A stretch of DNA of 36,833 nucleotides, taken from assembly GCA_020846145.1 (NCBI GenBank), contig JADLEL010000182.1, positions 1-36,833 of the forward strand. The letters are read 5' to 3'. A program made the translations under genes and the position numbers. Under the pieces are notes generated by a model that was not told the DNA's origin, ran no database searches, and saw only the letters and a program-made list of their open reading frames with translations. Shown here piece by piece: positions 23,951 to 33,573 of the stretch. This stretch comes from Pirellulales bacterium (GTDB lineage: Bacteria; Planctomycetota; Planctomycetia; Pirellulales; Thermoguttaceae). Numbering within the stretch: the stretch's first letter is position 1; every line of letters starts with the position of its first letter.

Positions 23951-24709
23951 CTAGCCTTTCAATCGGGCGACCAGGACTTGGTATAACGCATCCATGAGCA
24001 GGAACCGCCCATATTTATGCCCCCAACCGAGTTTGGCGAACAAACGATGAAAAAATCGGCGTTGAAGCCAACGATGATTTCGCGCTCGGAATTCGTACAT
24101 CGGCCGGCCTTCGTGCAATCGGATGTCGAATCCTTCCGCGCGAAGAATCTGGGATAACCGCGAGGGTTTAAGCCAATTTTCCACAGGCTGCAAAACGTGG
24201 ACGAATCGCCGATCCGCCTCGAATTCCGGCCAAACGTTTCCATTGGGCGTCGTCAATAAAAGCCATCCTTGCGGTCTTAAAAAACTCCGCATTTGCCTGA
24301 CGAATTCCAGCGGATTCTCCGCATGTTCGATGACCTCCGTGTTGACGACGACATCGAAGCGGATTTCAGGGGGAAGACCCAAGGATTCGGAAGCGGGATC
24401 GGCCACCCGAAATTCTCCGTGTCGGCCGAAATTATTTCGCGCGAACTCGATTCCTTGCGGCGAAAAATCCACGCCCGTTACATTTCCGAAAGGGGATAGG
24501 AATTCCGCCATCCATCCGCGGCCGCAACCCAAATCGAGAATCCGGTTCTCCGTCCCGCCGACGAATTCGCGGAGGCTCTCGACGAGGAATTCGGCCCGCA
24601 TCAATTCCGTATAATGCAGATTTCGTCCCAGATCGCGCCAAAATCCATCGTAAAAATTGGAGTTGCCCGCGGCCGATTGCGGATTGTTTTTTCGCTTTTT
24701 TTCCGTCAT
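23951..24709 (-). CDS. SAM-dependent methyltransferase, class I
   Basis: This 252-residue class I methyltransferase is of the UbiE/Methyltransf_11 kind. The SAM-binding motif I ILDLGCGRGWM is at 57-67, the acidic end of strand beta-2 in VTGVDFS (77-83), and NTEVIEHAENP marks motif post-I/II. I prefer the ATG at 24709 (MTEKKRKNN); a TTG at 24775 would add 22 residues and lie 13 nt after wzx, and cannot be excluded. It probably O- or N-methylates a sugar or terminates the chain, a role known for methyltransferases in polysaccharide loci. The target is unknown. Confidence 0.78.
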   Translation of the reverse strand: MTEKKRKNNPQSAAGNSNFYDGFWRDLGRNLHYTELMRAEFLVESLREFVGGTENRILDLGCGRGWMAEFLSPFGNVTGVDFSPQGIEFARNNFGRHGEFRVADPASESLGLPPEIRFDVVVNTEVIEHAENPLEFVRQMRSFLRPQGWLLLTTPNGNVWPEFEADRRFVHVLQPVENWLKPSRLSQILRAEGFDIRLHEGRPMYEFRARNHRWLQRRFFHRLFAKLGWGHKYGRFLLMDALYQVLVARLKG

Positions 24710-24788
24710 GGGCAAGGTCTTATGGATCGATTGATGGGTAGCGGTTTTTTGGCGGAAGTCGCCGTTTGTTCCCAATCTTTACGGCCTT

Positions 24789-26315
24789 TCATGCAGCGGT
24801 CTCTTCGAGGGGCGTCATTTTTCGGTGGAGAAAACGCGCTAGCAAGGCATGCAAAATCGGTTTTGCAATGAACGAGGCGGTTAAAAAATACGCCGCGCTT
24901 CCGGCGAGGAGCTTGATGGCGAAAACCGCCAGCCAATGCCACGCCAGGGACCGGCAGGCGTATTCCGCGGCGAGGGCGGCGGCAAGGGCCGCCAGGCAGC
25001 ACGCGAAAATCGGGAATATAATTTTCAAGGTTTTCCCGTAATCGACGCCCGCCGCGCGGTGCGCGCAGTAGAGCAAAACGGCGGGAATGGGGATCGTCAG
25101 CGCGCAGGCCGCGGCAATGGCGACTCCCAGACTTCCGCCCGCCAGCACCCCGATTACATAACAAATCGCCACCACCGGCGTGAGCGCGACGGTGATCCAA
25201 AACTGCTCCCGCGCCTTGCCCGAGGCGATGAACAGCCAGCCGGAGGTTTGATAAATCGGCAGCGCCACGGCGGGGAAGGAAAGCCAAACGACCAGCGGGA
25301 CCACGGCGGTCCACTTCGCTCCGAAAACGATGCGCACGGTCTCGGCGGCGGTCACGCCCAGGAGCGTGCCCGCGAAACATCCCACGAACGCCACCAGTCC
25401 CAGCGCCTTGTGGTAGGCGGCGGCGAACCGCGGCCGGTCGTGCGCCAGCGCGGCCAGCGCGGCGATCATCACGTCGGTCAGCGCCATCGAGGCGTACAAG
25501 GCGGGCAAGGTCCGCAAAAAATAGGCGCGGGAGTAATATCCCAATTCGACCGCTCCGCAGAAGCGGCCGATGAGGATGAAATCGAGATAAATCTGAAAAA
25601 AGGCAACGATGTTGCATAGCCCGATGTAGCCGCCGAACCGCAATAATCCGTGTATTTCGCCGCCGAAGCGGGGGAGTCCCGGACGGCAGCCGCTGAAATA
25701 AAAGGTGAAGCACAAGAGCAGGAACGCGGCCGCAAGGGCTTGTCCGACCAAAGCCCAGTAGCCCCATCCCCCGAGCGCCATGACGATGCCCACCACTCCG
25801 CCCAAGGTCATCGAGACGGTTTGCGAAGTGGAGTATTCCTTCTGCCGCAAGCGGCGCTTCAACAGGGCCACCGGCTGGATGGTCATGCCGTTGAGGAACA
25901 ATGCCGCCCCTTGGAACGCGCATATTCCCAGCAATTCGGCGCGGCCGTAAAACCATATCAACACCGGCGAGAAGCCCACGCATAAGCCCCAGGCCGCGGC
26001 GCCCAACAACACGCCGAGCCAAAAGAGCGAATTGACCTCGCGCTCCCGCAAGTTCGGGCGCTGCACGGTCGCCCAGGAAAGCCCCATGTCGGAGATCAGC
26101 GCCAGAAACGCCGTCAGCGTGGTAACTTCGGCGATCAGGCCGAAATCTTTGGGCGATACTAACCGGGCGATGACCGCCGTGGTCCCGAACGCCAGCACTT
26201 GGCGGACCACCAGGTTCGCCATCGACCATTTCGCGCCCGCGCGCGCCAAGCGGCCCACCGAATCGGGCGGCGGCGCGGCGTGGATCGATTCGGGAAGGTT
26301 CGCGTCCAATAGCAA
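24789..26315 (-). CDS. wzx: Wzx-type lipid-linked oligosaccharide flippase
   Basis: This 508-residue polytopic membrane protein of the polysaccharide transporter (WzxC/MVF-like) family has about 12-14 hydrophobic helices. It should flip undecaprenyl-diphosphate-linked repeat units across the inner membrane. The N-terminal segment GAKWSMANLVVRQVLAFGTTAVIARLV (from 28) followed by SPKDFGLIA is typical of WzxC-type flippases. The start is called at TTG 26315; a GTG at 26258 is an alternative, since no clear ribosome site is seen at either. It lies 15 nt after the aminotransferase gene. Together with the Wzy- and Wzc-like genes it defines a Wzx/Wzy-dependent pathway. Confidence 0.88.
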   Translation of the reverse strand: MLLDANLPESIHAAPPPDSVGRLARAGAKWSMANLVVRQVLAFGTTAVIARLVSPKDFGLIAEVTTLTAFLALISDMGLSWATVQRPNLREREVNSLFWLGVLLGAAAWGLCVGFSPVLIWFYGRAELLGICAFQGAALFLNGMTIQPVALLKRRLRQKEYSTSQTVSMTLGGVVGIVMALGGWGYWALVGQALAAAFLLLCFTFYFSGCRPGLPRFGGEIHGLLRFGGYIGLCNIVAFFQIYLDFILIGRFCGAVELGYYSRAYFLRTLPALYASMALTDVMIAALAALAHDRPRFAAAYHKALGLVAFVGCFAGTLLGVTAAETVRIVFGAKWTAVVPLVVWLSFPAVALPIYQTSGWLFIASGKAREQFWITVALTPVVAICYVIGVLAGGSLGVAIAAACALTIPIPAVLLYCAHRAAGVDYGKTLKIIFPIFACCLAALAAALAAEYACRSLAWHWLAVFAIKLLAGSAAYFLTASFIAKPILHALLARFLHRKMTPLEETAA

Positions 26316-26330
26316 TGCGGAAAGCGAAGG

Positions 26331-27500
26331 TCAAATGCGATAAAATCGCCGGATGCAATCGACCGCGTACTCAGCCTGCTCGTCGGAGAGTTCCGGGTAA
26401 ATGGGCAGCGCCAAGGTTTCCTTGGCCGCGGCCTCGCTGACGGGATAGTCCCCCTCCCGGCCGCCGCAATACGCGAAGCACTTTTGCAGGTGCAGCGGCA
26501 CCGGATAGTAAATCTCCGTGCCCACGTCGCACTGCTTCAGATGTTCGAGCAGCTCGTCGCGGCGCTCCGCGCGGATCGCGAATTGGTTGTAAATGTGCCG
26601 GCGCTGCGGCGCTTCGCAGGGGAGCCGGACAAGGCCCGTTTGCACGAGGCCCGCCGCGTCGAACAGGCCGCGGTAGCGCGCGGCGTTGGCCTGCCGGCCG
26701 GCGGACCAGGCGTCGAGGTGCGGAAACTTCACGTTGACCACGGCCGCCTGCAAGGTGTCGAAGCGGAAATTGCCGCCGAGGATCGCATGATAATACTTCG
26801 GCGACATGCCGTGGTTGCGCAACATGCGGAGTTTTTCGGCCGCCGCGGCGTCCTGCGTAACGACCATCCCGCCGTCGCCCGCGGCGCCTAAGTTCTTCGA
26901 GGGGAAGAAGCTGAAGCAGCCGTAGCGGCCCATCGAACCGGCCCGGCGTCCGCGGTACTCCGAGCCGATCGCCTGCGCGGCGTCTTCGATGACCGTCAAG
27001 CCGCGGCGCGCGGCGATCTCCAGAATCTCGTCCATGTCGGCGCATTGGCCGTACAGATGGACGGGCATGACGGCCTTGGTGTTTTTCGTGATCTTGGCTT
27101 CGAGCTGCGCGGGATCGATGTTGAAAGTATCGGGGAGGATATCGACGAAGACCGGTTTCGCGCCCACGCGGGCGATGCAGCCCGCCGTGGCGAAAAACGT
27201 GTAGGGCGTGGTAATGACTTCGTCGCCCGGCCCGATCTCCTCGGCCATGAGCGCGATGATCAGCGCGTCGGTGCCCGACGAAACTCCCACGGCGTGGGCG
27301 CAGCCGCAATACTCGGCGATCAGTTTTTCGCATTCCGCCACCGCCGGCCCCCCGATGAAGTACTGGCTCTCGAACACCGCATCGACCGCGCGGCGCATCG
27401 CCTCGCGGAGCGGCGCGTATTGGGCTTTCAAATCGAGCAGCGGCACTTTCATGGTCTTGGCGTTCGTGCGGGTGGAGCCTTCCGTGACGGTGGTGGACAT
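26331..27500 (-). CDS. DegT/DnrJ/EryC1-type sugar aminotransferase
   Basis: This 389-residue PLP-dependent aminotransferase acts on nucleotide-linked keto sugars. It has SSGTDAL (74-80, cofactor phosphate), VHLYGQ (147-152), EDAAQA (172-177) and the PLP lysine K202 in FFPSKNLGAAGDGGM. I chose the ATG at 27500 because AGAAG precedes it; the ATG at 27452 (MKVPLLDL) would give 373 residues. The longer open frame upstream translates a repeat and is not used. Near the WbpM-like dehydratase it probably aminates UDP-4-keto-6-deoxy-GlcNAc, as PglE does. A role on dTDP-4-keto-6-deoxyglucose (from rmlB) or a 3-keto uronate is the alternative. Confidence 0.87.
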   Translation of the reverse strand: MSTTVTEGSTRTNAKTMKVPLLDLKAQYAPLREAMRRAVDAVFESQYFIGGPAVAECEKLIAEYCGCAHAVGVSSGTDALIIALMAEEIGPGDEVITTPYTFFATAGCIARVGAKPVFVDILPDTFNIDPAQLEAKITKNTKAVMPVHLYGQCADMDEILEIAARRGLTVIEDAAQAIGSEYRGRRAGSMGRYGCFSFFPSKNLGAAGDGGMVVTQDAAAAEKLRMLRNHGMSPKYYHAILGGNFRFDTLQAAVVNVKFPHLDAWSAGRQANAARYRGLFDAAGLVQTGLVRLPCEAPQRRHIYNQFAIRAERRDELLEHLKQCDVGTEIYYPVPLHLQKCFAYCGGREGDYPVSEAAAKETLALPIYPELSDEQAEYAVDCIRRFYRI

Positions 27501-27532
27501 GGTTCTTCTACTTGGAATTATGGAGGGCAGCC

Positions 27533-27594
27533 GTAGGACAGGTTTCCAACCTGTCGGATGCGAGGTCAAATGACAGGTTGGAAACCTGTCCTAC
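27533..27594. repeat. Perfect 23-bp inverted repeat (double hairpin)
   Basis: 27533-27555 is the exact reverse complement of 27572-27594, and each arm has its own hairpin (ACAGGTT...AACCTGT). The loop is 16 nt. The arrangement matches the other mirrored double hairpins in the window but the sequence is a different family. Confidence 0.85.
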
Positions 27595-27701
27595 ATCAAT
27601 GGAATGACGGGAATGCCCCGATGTTATGCCGGAGTTCAAGTTCGATCAAGGTGAATATCGATAAAAACGGCTCGAATGACCTATCGTGGGGGCGGTTGAC
27701 A

Positions 27702-27756
27702 GTAGAAGCGGCATCTTGCCGCTTTTGCCTAAAATGCGGCAGGATGCCGCATCTAC
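27702..27756. repeat. 21-bp inverted repeat (double hairpin)
   Basis: 27702-27722 pairs with 27736-27756 with 2 mismatches in 21. Each arm folds alone (GCGGCA...TGCCGC). It lies about 110 nt from the repeat at 27533-27594 and has the same mirrored design with another sequence. Confidence 0.8.
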
Positions 27757-28005
27757 GATGTTTATGAATAATCCCGGCTAGCTCTCAATCGGCGCGCACT
27801 CCGTTCTCTTGGGTGGCAAAAGCACCCCATAAAAGTCAGGAAGTTGTTGATATTCTTCCATTTACAACTTGCAGAGGAAATGACGAATCGGGACTTCAGA
27901 TACCACGCAGTGGGGAAGCGGTATGAGCTACCTTATTCCCTAGAGTACCCGTTAAGTCATCATTTCGCGAGGCCATCCGTGAAGCAAATTTTACAACTAT
28001 ACTAT

Positions 28006-30087
28006 TCAAACTTCATTATGTCGAATGGCGGCAGAGCCTCCCAGTAGAGTGCTTCCGATGGTATCGGTCGAATGGTTGATCGACTCGGCATTCGCCTTAA
28101 CCCCCCAGTTAGGAGGGGTGTATTCGGGTACGATCTCCATGAGTTTTTTTCGCAGTTTATCGGGCGATTCGTGCAACAGGATCTGCAACTCCGCGATCGC
28201 TTGCTGGACTTCGGCCAAGGAATACGGCCGATGATAGGCCGCGCGCAATTTGGGATGTTTCGTGGGCAAGGTTTCTTCATCCTCGAAATACAGCTCCTCG
28301 AAGAGCTTTTCGCCCGGCCGCACGCCGGTAAACGCGACTTCGATGGCGTGTTCCGGCAGGCCGGAGAGCCGGATCAGGTCTTTGGCCAGATCGACGATCC
28401 GCACCGATTCGCCCATTTCGAGCACGAAAATTTCGCCCCCTTCGCCCATCGCCGCCGCTTGCAGCACGAGTTGGGAGGCTTCGGGAATGGTCATGAAGAA
28501 GCGGGTCATGCGGGGATCGGTGACGGTGATCGGGCCGCCGCCGCGGATTTGATCCTGGAAGATGGGAACCACGCTGCCGTTGGAGCCTAAAACGTTGCCG
28601 AACCGCACGACGGTGAAGCGCGTGGCCGATTCCTGCGAGGTGGCATAGACATAGCGTTCCGAGATATGTTTCGTGGTGCCCATCACGCTCGAGGGATGGA
28701 CGGCCTTGTCGGTGGAGATGAAGACGAAATTCCGCGCGCCGAACTCGTCGGCCAGATCGACGAGGCATTTCGTGCCCAAGACGTTGTTCTTGATCGCCTC
28801 GCCCACGTTGACTTCCATCATCGGGACGTGTTTGTGGGCGGCGGCGTGGAAGACGACTTCGGGCTTGAATTCCTGGAAGATTTGCCTCATGCGGGGGAAA
28901 TCGACCACGCTGCCGATGCGGCAATGGAAAACGCTGCCCGGATACGCCGCGCGAAGTTCCCGTTCGACGTGAAAGATGGGATTCTCGCCGTTGCCGACCA
29001 AAATCATGGCCTTGGGATTGAAATTCATGACCTGCCGGCAGATTTCCGAGCCGATGCTCCCGCCCGCTCCGGTTACCATCACCACGCGTCCTTCGAGCAG
29101 ATCGCGGATGATTTCCGCGTCCAACTGCACCGGATCGCGGCGGAGGAGGTCGTTGATTTCGATGTCGCGGATGGGGATGCGATGGTCGCCGTCGAAGAGG
29201 TCTTCCACGGGCGGAATGATTTTCAGGCGCAGGCCGAGTTGCTGGGAGGCCTCCATCAGCTCGCGCATTTGCGGCCCCGAAAGGATGCCGGCGGTAACCA
29301 GGATGTCGGTCGCGGCCGTCGCGGCGACGATGGTCCGCACTTCATCCAAACCGCCGAGGACGGGGATGCGCCCCATCCGCGTGCCGTGGCGGACATCGGA
29401 CGAGGTGGCGATAAAGCCCCGGATGCGGTAATGCAGTTGGGTGTGGGCTTGAATCTGGTGGGCCAACAGCGCGCTGTTGTGATCGACTCCCACCAGCAAG
29501 GCGTTGCGGCAATTGCCGCGGTCGAAGAACGGCATGAACTGCTCGCTGAACAGCCGCCAACTCGCGCGCAGGCCGCCGATCACGGCGATTCCCAGCAGAA
29601 AATCCAGCAGCACGACGCCGCGGGGGATGTTATCCGGCGTGAACTTCGCGAAATAATTCATCACCGCGATCGCGCAGAACGAAAAAAACGACGCCCGCAG
29701 CAAGGCGGCGAGATCGGCGAACGTTACGTAGCGCCACCAGCCGTGATAATGGCCGGAAAGATAGAAGATCACCAGCTTCAGCAGGAGCACCCAAGGGAGG
29801 GTTTTCCAGTAAACCTGCATTCCGATTTCGGTAATCGTGCCGTCGAAGCGCACCACGAACGCCAAATAATAAATGGCCGTGAAGAGGACGACGTGAAGCA
29901 CCGCCAGCAGCCAAAAGCGGCCGATCCGCATGGGCTCCAACTGCCGATGGAACAATTCCTTCCAGGACGGCTCGCCGGCGGACAAGGGGACTTCGGGCGC
30001 TTCGCCGAGCGGTTGCCGGCTCCGGCCGTTATAGCCGGTTTGCGAAATAAAATTCATAATCCAGGATCGCGGCTCGGGTCGCTTCAT
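28006..30087 (-). CDS. Membrane UDP-GlcNAc 4,6-dehydratase, WbpM/PglF/CapD-type
   Basis: This 693-residue two-part protein has four N-terminal membrane helices (about 57-76, 97-115, 128-146, 158-173), then a CoA-binding-like region (about 195-290) and a large extended-SDR domain. The cofactor motif GAGGSIGSE is at 340-348, the active-site STDKA at 458-462 and M469-x3-K473 follow the FlaA1/WbpM pattern. RPGEK lies near 610. It should convert UDP-GlcNAc to UDP-4-keto-6-deoxy-GlcNAc at the inner membrane, feeding the downstream aminotransferase. Length is typical for WbpM (about 665). The C-terminus is a short Ser/Thr/Asn-rich tail. An ATG at 30057 is a possible later start. Confidence 0.9.
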   Translation of the reverse strand: MKRPEPRSWIMNFISQTGYNGRSRQPLGEAPEVPLSAGEPSWKELFHRQLEPMRIGRFWLLAVLHVVLFTAIYYLAFVVRFDGTITEIGMQVYWKTLPWVLLLKLVIFYLSGHYHGWWRYVTFADLAALLRASFFSFCAIAVMNYFAKFTPDNIPRGVVLLDFLLGIAVIGGLRASWRLFSEQFMPFFDRGNCRNALLVGVDHNSALLAHQIQAHTQLHYRIRGFIATSSDVRHGTRMGRIPVLGGLDEVRTIVAATAATDILVTAGILSGPQMRELMEASQQLGLRLKIIPPVEDLFDGDHRIPIRDIEINDLLRRDPVQLDAEIIRDLLEGRVVMVTGAGGSIGSEICRQVMNFNPKAMILVGNGENPIFHVERELRAAYPGSVFHCRIGSVVDFPRMRQIFQEFKPEVVFHAAAHKHVPMMEVNVGEAIKNNVLGTKCLVDLADEFGARNFVFISTDKAVHPSSVMGTTKHISERYVYATSQESATRFTVVRFGNVLGSNGSVVPIFQDQIRGGGPITVTDPRMTRFFMTIPEASQLVLQAAAMGEGGEIFVLEMGESVRIVDLAKDLIRLSGLPEHAIEVAFTGVRPGEKLFEELYFEDEETLPTKHPKLRAAYHRPYSLAEVQQAIAELQILLHESPDKLRKKLMEIVPEYTPPNWGVKANAESINHSTDTIGSTLLGGSAAIRHNEV

Positions 30088-30384
30088 GGGAGTGATAAGG
30101 CGCGGAGTTGAATAACGAAGCGTTCAAACGTCAATTTCGAACAACTCTACATTCCGCCCTCTTGGGGATCTCGCCCCGGAATTGCTTCCGCTCCGATCGG
30201 CGTAAAACCGCTCGGCACGGCCCATCGATTCCGGGGGAGAGATAACCTCCTCCAATGATATAGGATGATGAGAATCGCGCGGCGCTCGAAACGGCCGATT
30301 CTAGCGGCAATTTCGCAAACACGCTAGGGGTTGGGCGACCGATCGCGGTTGCGATCGAAGGGACTTCCGCGCCCGATCCGCAAA
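30088..30384. other. Intergenic region, no gene seen
   Basis: It holds two short palindromes: CTAGCG...CGCTAG (30301-30327) and CGATCGC-GGTT-GCGATCG (30340-30357), both close after the stop of the EpsI-like gene. No T-run follows on the minus strand, so an intrinsic terminator is not shown. This gap is the likely break between the exosortase/Wzc/EpsI unit and the dehydratase unit. Confidence 0.5.
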
Positions 30385-31167
30385 CTAATCGGATTTTTCC
30401 GCTTTGGCGGGAATTGCCGATTTCGCGGCCGAATTCGGTTTTTCCGCCGGGGCTTTCGCGGTAGCTCCGGGCGCCGCGCCGCTTTTTTGCGATTGCTCGT
30501 TCAGCCAGTTCGATATCTCTTTCGAAAAATTCAATAAGTTTTCCTTGTCGTCGTCGGAAACGGCGTTGATTTGCCCTTGAATCAAAACCTTAATCATCGG
30601 CGGCCAAGTGGAGCGGCCCCGCAGGGCGACGCGGGCCGCGCCCAGCCCGAACCGGTCGTAAAATATCCGGCCCTCCAAGTAATACCAATGCATCACCAGG
30701 CATTGTTCCTGCTCCTTATCCCAGCGCGTGAAATAGACTTCCGGAGCGGAGGAATCCACCCCCGCCGACGCCGCTTTCCCTTCCTCCTTTAACGGCATTT
30801 TCTCTTCTTCGCGGCATTGCCAACCGTTGCAGCGGTAGCAGTTCGTCGGACTGTGCCAAACGCCGGCGTCCACGTCGTCGTAATAGGCGATATGCAGGGA
30901 GATCGTGTGGCCGAAATCGTCGGCATAGCTTCGATTCTCGGCGATTTTGGCGCCCGTGGCGTCGAAAATCTTCGGGTCCAACTCGGTCTTCGTGCCCGAC
31001 CACGCTCCCAGCCGGTACGGCAAGTTGATGTTCAATGCTTTTTTCGCGTCGTTGTCCGCGCGGCACCAGGCGGGGAACACCACCTGCGGCGGCTGGATTC
31101 CGGCTTTCAATCCGTACATCGCGCCGTAGATGGCGAGAACGATCGCCGCCGCCGCAATCAGTCGCAT
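30385..31167 (-). CDS. EpsI-family exosortase-associated protein
   Basis: This 260-residue protein has one N-terminal hydrophobic helix (about 3-20), a periplasmic body and a low-complexity Ala/Lys/Pro tail. The EpsI (DUF3485-like) signature is HSPTNCYRCNGW (105-116), where the family usually shows HSP-x-N-C. EpsI proteins accompany exosortases in exopolysaccharide loci; their biochemical role is not established. I chose the ATG at 31167; a TTG at 31185 would add six residues. It follows the Wzc-like gene and belongs with the exosortase upstream. The long charged tail is unusual for the family. Confidence 0.78.
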   Translation of the reverse strand: MRLIAAAAIVLAIYGAMYGLKAGIQPPQVVFPAWCRADNDAKKALNINLPYRLGAWSGTKTELDPKIFDATGAKIAENRSYADDFGHTISLHIAYYDDVDAGVWHSPTNCYRCNGWQCREEEKMPLKEEGKAASAGVDSSAPEVYFTRWDKEQEQCLVMHWYYLEGRIFYDRFGLGAARVALRGRSTWPPMIKVLIQGQINAVSDDDKENLLNFSKEISNWLNEQSQKSGAAPGATAKAPAEKPNSAAKSAIPAKAEKSD

Positions 31168-31212
31168 GGCAAAGGGACCCTTCAAGTTCGACTCCTTATC
31201 GAGTTAGCGCGA

Positions 31213-31232
31213 AGCGTGCGTACAAGCACGCT
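31213..31232. other. Short hairpin between wzc-like and epsI-like genes
   Basis: AGCGTGC (31213-31219) pairs with GCACGCT (31226-31232) with a 6-nt loop, and TTAGCG/CGCTAA just outside offers an alternative pairing. It may stabilise the upstream transcript or damp expression of the EpsI gene. It has no T-run. Confidence 0.45.
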
Positions 31233-31251
31233 AATCGCTCGGTATCGTTAT

Positions 31252-33573
31252 TTAGTTCGCCGCAACGTCGGCGATTTCGGCTTCCCGCACGTGGCCATTC
31301 GATTCGACGGGGCGGTAATACCCCAGACGCTTTCCGCCCAAGTTGTCGTTCACGCCGGTTACCACGGCTTCCACCGAACGCACGCCGAAGGCTTCCAATA
31401 TTTCGCACGCCGCGCGGATCCGCGGGGCCTGGCTGATGTCGCGGAACACGCACAGCACCACGGAATCGACGTATTGGCTGACGAACCGGGTGTCGGCGAT
31501 CGGCAGGATCGGGCTGGTATCGACGATCACGAATTCGTAATCCTCGCGGAGTTCCTTGAACATCGAAGCCAGGCAGTTGTTGGCCAGCGCGGAGAGCGCG
31601 AAACGATCCCAGCAGCCGGCCGTCAGGACCGACAGGTTTTCCGTGGCCGTCGCGTGGATGCAGTTCGAGAGGTCGCTTTCGCCGCGGAGGATTTCGCTCA
31701 GGCCGGGAGCTTTGGGCAAGCCGAACACTTCATCGAAAGTCGGCTGCCGCAAATCGAAATCGACCAGCAGGGTGCGGCGTCCGGCGCGGGCGAGGCTCAT
31801 GGCCAATTGGGCCGTGAGCGTGGTCTTGCCCTCGCCGTTGACGGCGCTGGTAACCATCACCACGCGGCGCTGCTCGGTTTCGGCCTGCCGCAGGAGGCGC
31901 GCCGAGATGCCGTCCACCGATTCGGTGAGCCGCAGTTGCCACGTCTGATGGCCCCGCTTGGGCGCTCCCTGATAGTGGAGTATCCGCGCGGGAATCCGCG
32001 GCACCGAGCCGATCACCGGCAAGCCCAGCCGATCGGAAACGTCGTCGGCGTTGTTGATGCGCTTCGATTGCATGTCCCAAACCACGACGCCGAAAAACGG
32101 CACGCAGAAGCCGAGGAAGGACACCATCCCCGTCAGGGCCACGCGAATCATGCGGGAAGCCTCGTTTCGTGGCGGCTCGATGACCTCATAAATCTTCGTG
32201 ACGCGGAGGGCGGTTCGGGCTTCCACGTTCAACGTTTCCAATTCGAGGGTAATGCTGTCGAGCGCCTTCCGGGCGTTCTCGTTGGCCGCCCGCCGCATCT
32301 GGACCTCGATCGAGGTGATGCCGATGTTTTGCGCGTCTTTCTTCAGTTGTTTGAAGTCAACATCGGTGTCGGCGTATTGTTTGTTTGCAATTTCGATTTG
32401 CGCATCGAGTTTTTTGATCTCCCGCTCCACTTCGCTCAATTTTTTGCTTGCAAGCTCCTTGCGAAGCTCATCCAGGCGATTTTTATATTGTTGTTCGATG
32501 AGGCCGATCTTTGTGCCGTAATTGCCTCCGGATTTGCCGTTCTTGACGATTCTGCCCCCCATGATCTGCTCCTGCGCCTTCTCGTAAACCATCTGCTCCC
32601 CCAAGTCGCGCAGCATCGGATCGGTCGAGCACGTCATTTGGACTTCAATATCGGTTATCGGTTGCTCGTTAATGGATTCCTTGGCCGCCTTGAGCGAGGC
32701 CAACTCCGACTTCATGCGGTTTAAATTGAATTGGAGGGTGATCGACTGCTGCCGGAGATTCGCCAACTCGTCGAGCATGTTTTTTTGCTGAATATTGAGC
32801 GTGTCGGACTCGGAGGTGCCGGCGATCTTGGCCATCTTCTTCAACTCGTTGAGGGCGTCTTTAACCTCCTCCTCCTTTTTGGTCTGAATGCTCTTCAGTT
32901 CGGCGATCCGTTTGTCGCGTTTCGTGCGTTCGTCCTCCACCACGTTTTTCATGAAGGAGTTCATCACGGCCTGCACGATGGCCGCCGAATTGACCGGATT
33001 TTTCGTGGTGATGCTGACTTTCATGATTTCGTCCTTGCGGGGAAACGAAACCGACAGCTTCCGGGAGAGCCAATCCACGGGATCGTCCTCGTCGGCAAGT
33101 TCGGGGATTTTGGAGATCTTGATCTTCTGCTCCCCAACTTTCTCCTCCTGTCCCAGGGCGGCGTTCAGCACCAGGCGGTTGGTCAACATCGACGATTGCG
33201 TATTCTTGAAAACCTCGAAACTCATCTCGGAAGGCATCGGCCGATAATTGCGATTCTGGAGGAACGATTCGATGTCGAAAGCGCATCTCAGATAGGCATC
33301 CGCCGTGTACCGTGCGCCCACGCCGAACCAAACGGCGGGGCCGGCGATGAACGCCAGGAGCAGGCCCAAGCCCGTGGCCAGCACCCAGTGCCGCCGAAGG
33401 GCATGAAAATAAGTGGCCAATTGCGGGCCGGAAGCCGCGTCGGCCGCCGCAGACAAGGGGCCGGGAAGCCACTGGCCGTTGCCGTTCTCGAGAATCGCCG
33501 CGCTGGGCTGCAAGGCGTAGGCCGGATCGAGGGCGTGTTCGTCGGGAAGCATCGCTTTGTTGTTCAGCGACAT
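31252..33573 (-). CDS. Wzc-like polysaccharide co-polymerase with BY-kinase domain
   Basis: This 773-residue inner-membrane protein controls chain length and export in Wzx/Wzy systems. It has a Wzz-type region with membrane helices at about 64-87 and 478-499 and a long periplasmic coiled-coil part between (about 210-450). A cytoplasmic tyrosine-kinase/ParA-like domain follows: Walker A SAVNGEGKTT (576-585), Walker A' LLVDFDLRQP (602-611) and Walker B FVIVDTSPI (681-689). The C-terminal tail has only GYYRP and no long Tyr cluster, so autophosphorylation may be limited. The ATG at 33573 has GGAG at 7 nt. It lies between exosortase and EpsI genes, which is typical of exosortase-linked exopolysaccharide loci. 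Confidence 0.9.
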   Translation of the reverse strand: MSLNNKAMLPDEHALDPAYALQPSAAILENGNGQWLPGPLSAAADAASGPQLATYFHALRRHWVLATGLGLLLAFIAGPAVWFGVGARYTADAYLRCAFDIESFLQNRNYRPMPSEMSFEVFKNTQSSMLTNRLVLNAALGQEEKVGEQKIKISKIPELADEDDPVDWLSRKLSVSFPRKDEIMKVSITTKNPVNSAAIVQAVMNSFMKNVVEDERTKRDKRIAELKSIQTKKEEEVKDALNELKKMAKIAGTSESDTLNIQQKNMLDELANLRQQSITLQFNLNRMKSELASLKAAKESINEQPITDIEVQMTCSTDPMLRDLGEQMVYEKAQEQIMGGRIVKNGKSGGNYGTKIGLIEQQYKNRLDELRKELASKKLSEVEREIKKLDAQIEIANKQYADTDVDFKQLKKDAQNIGITSIEVQMRRAANENARKALDSITLELETLNVEARTALRVTKIYEVIEPPRNEASRMIRVALTGMVSFLGFCVPFFGVVVWDMQSKRINNADDVSDRLGLPVIGSVPRIPARILHYQGAPKRGHQTWQLRLTESVDGISARLLRQAETEQRRVVMVTSAVNGEGKTTLTAQLAMSLARAGRRTLLVDFDLRQPTFDEVFGLPKAPGLSEILRGESDLSNCIHATATENLSVLTAGCWDRFALSALANNCLASMFKELREDYEFVIVDTSPILPIADTRFVSQYVDSVVLCVFRDISQAPRIRAACEILEAFGVRSVEAVVTGVNDNLGGKRLGYYRPVESNGHVREAEIADVAAN

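Larger units (their letters stand above)
27501..28005. other. Intergenic region with two double-hairpin repeats
   Basis: No convincing gene lies here. It holds the repeats at 27533-27594 and 27702-27756. The stretch 27760-28005 is more AT-rich than the genes. The leader and any promoter of the aminotransferase gene should be here, but I could not assign -35/-10 boxes with confidence. A 67-codon plus-strand frame (27844-28047) lacks features of a real gene. Confidence 0.6.

Noticed and set aside
27844-28047. 67-codon plus-strand frame before the dehydratase 3' end
   Set aside because: It runs into the opposite-strand dehydratase gene, has no ribosome site and no recognisable features.
30340-30357. 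Intrinsic terminator after the EpsI-like gene
   Set aside because: The palindrome CGATCGC/GCGATCG is real, but no T-run follows it on the minus strand.
30817-32724. 635-codon plus-strand frame opposite the Wzc-like and EpsI-like genes
   Set aside because: Antisense shadow spanning two well-supported genes; no family motif.
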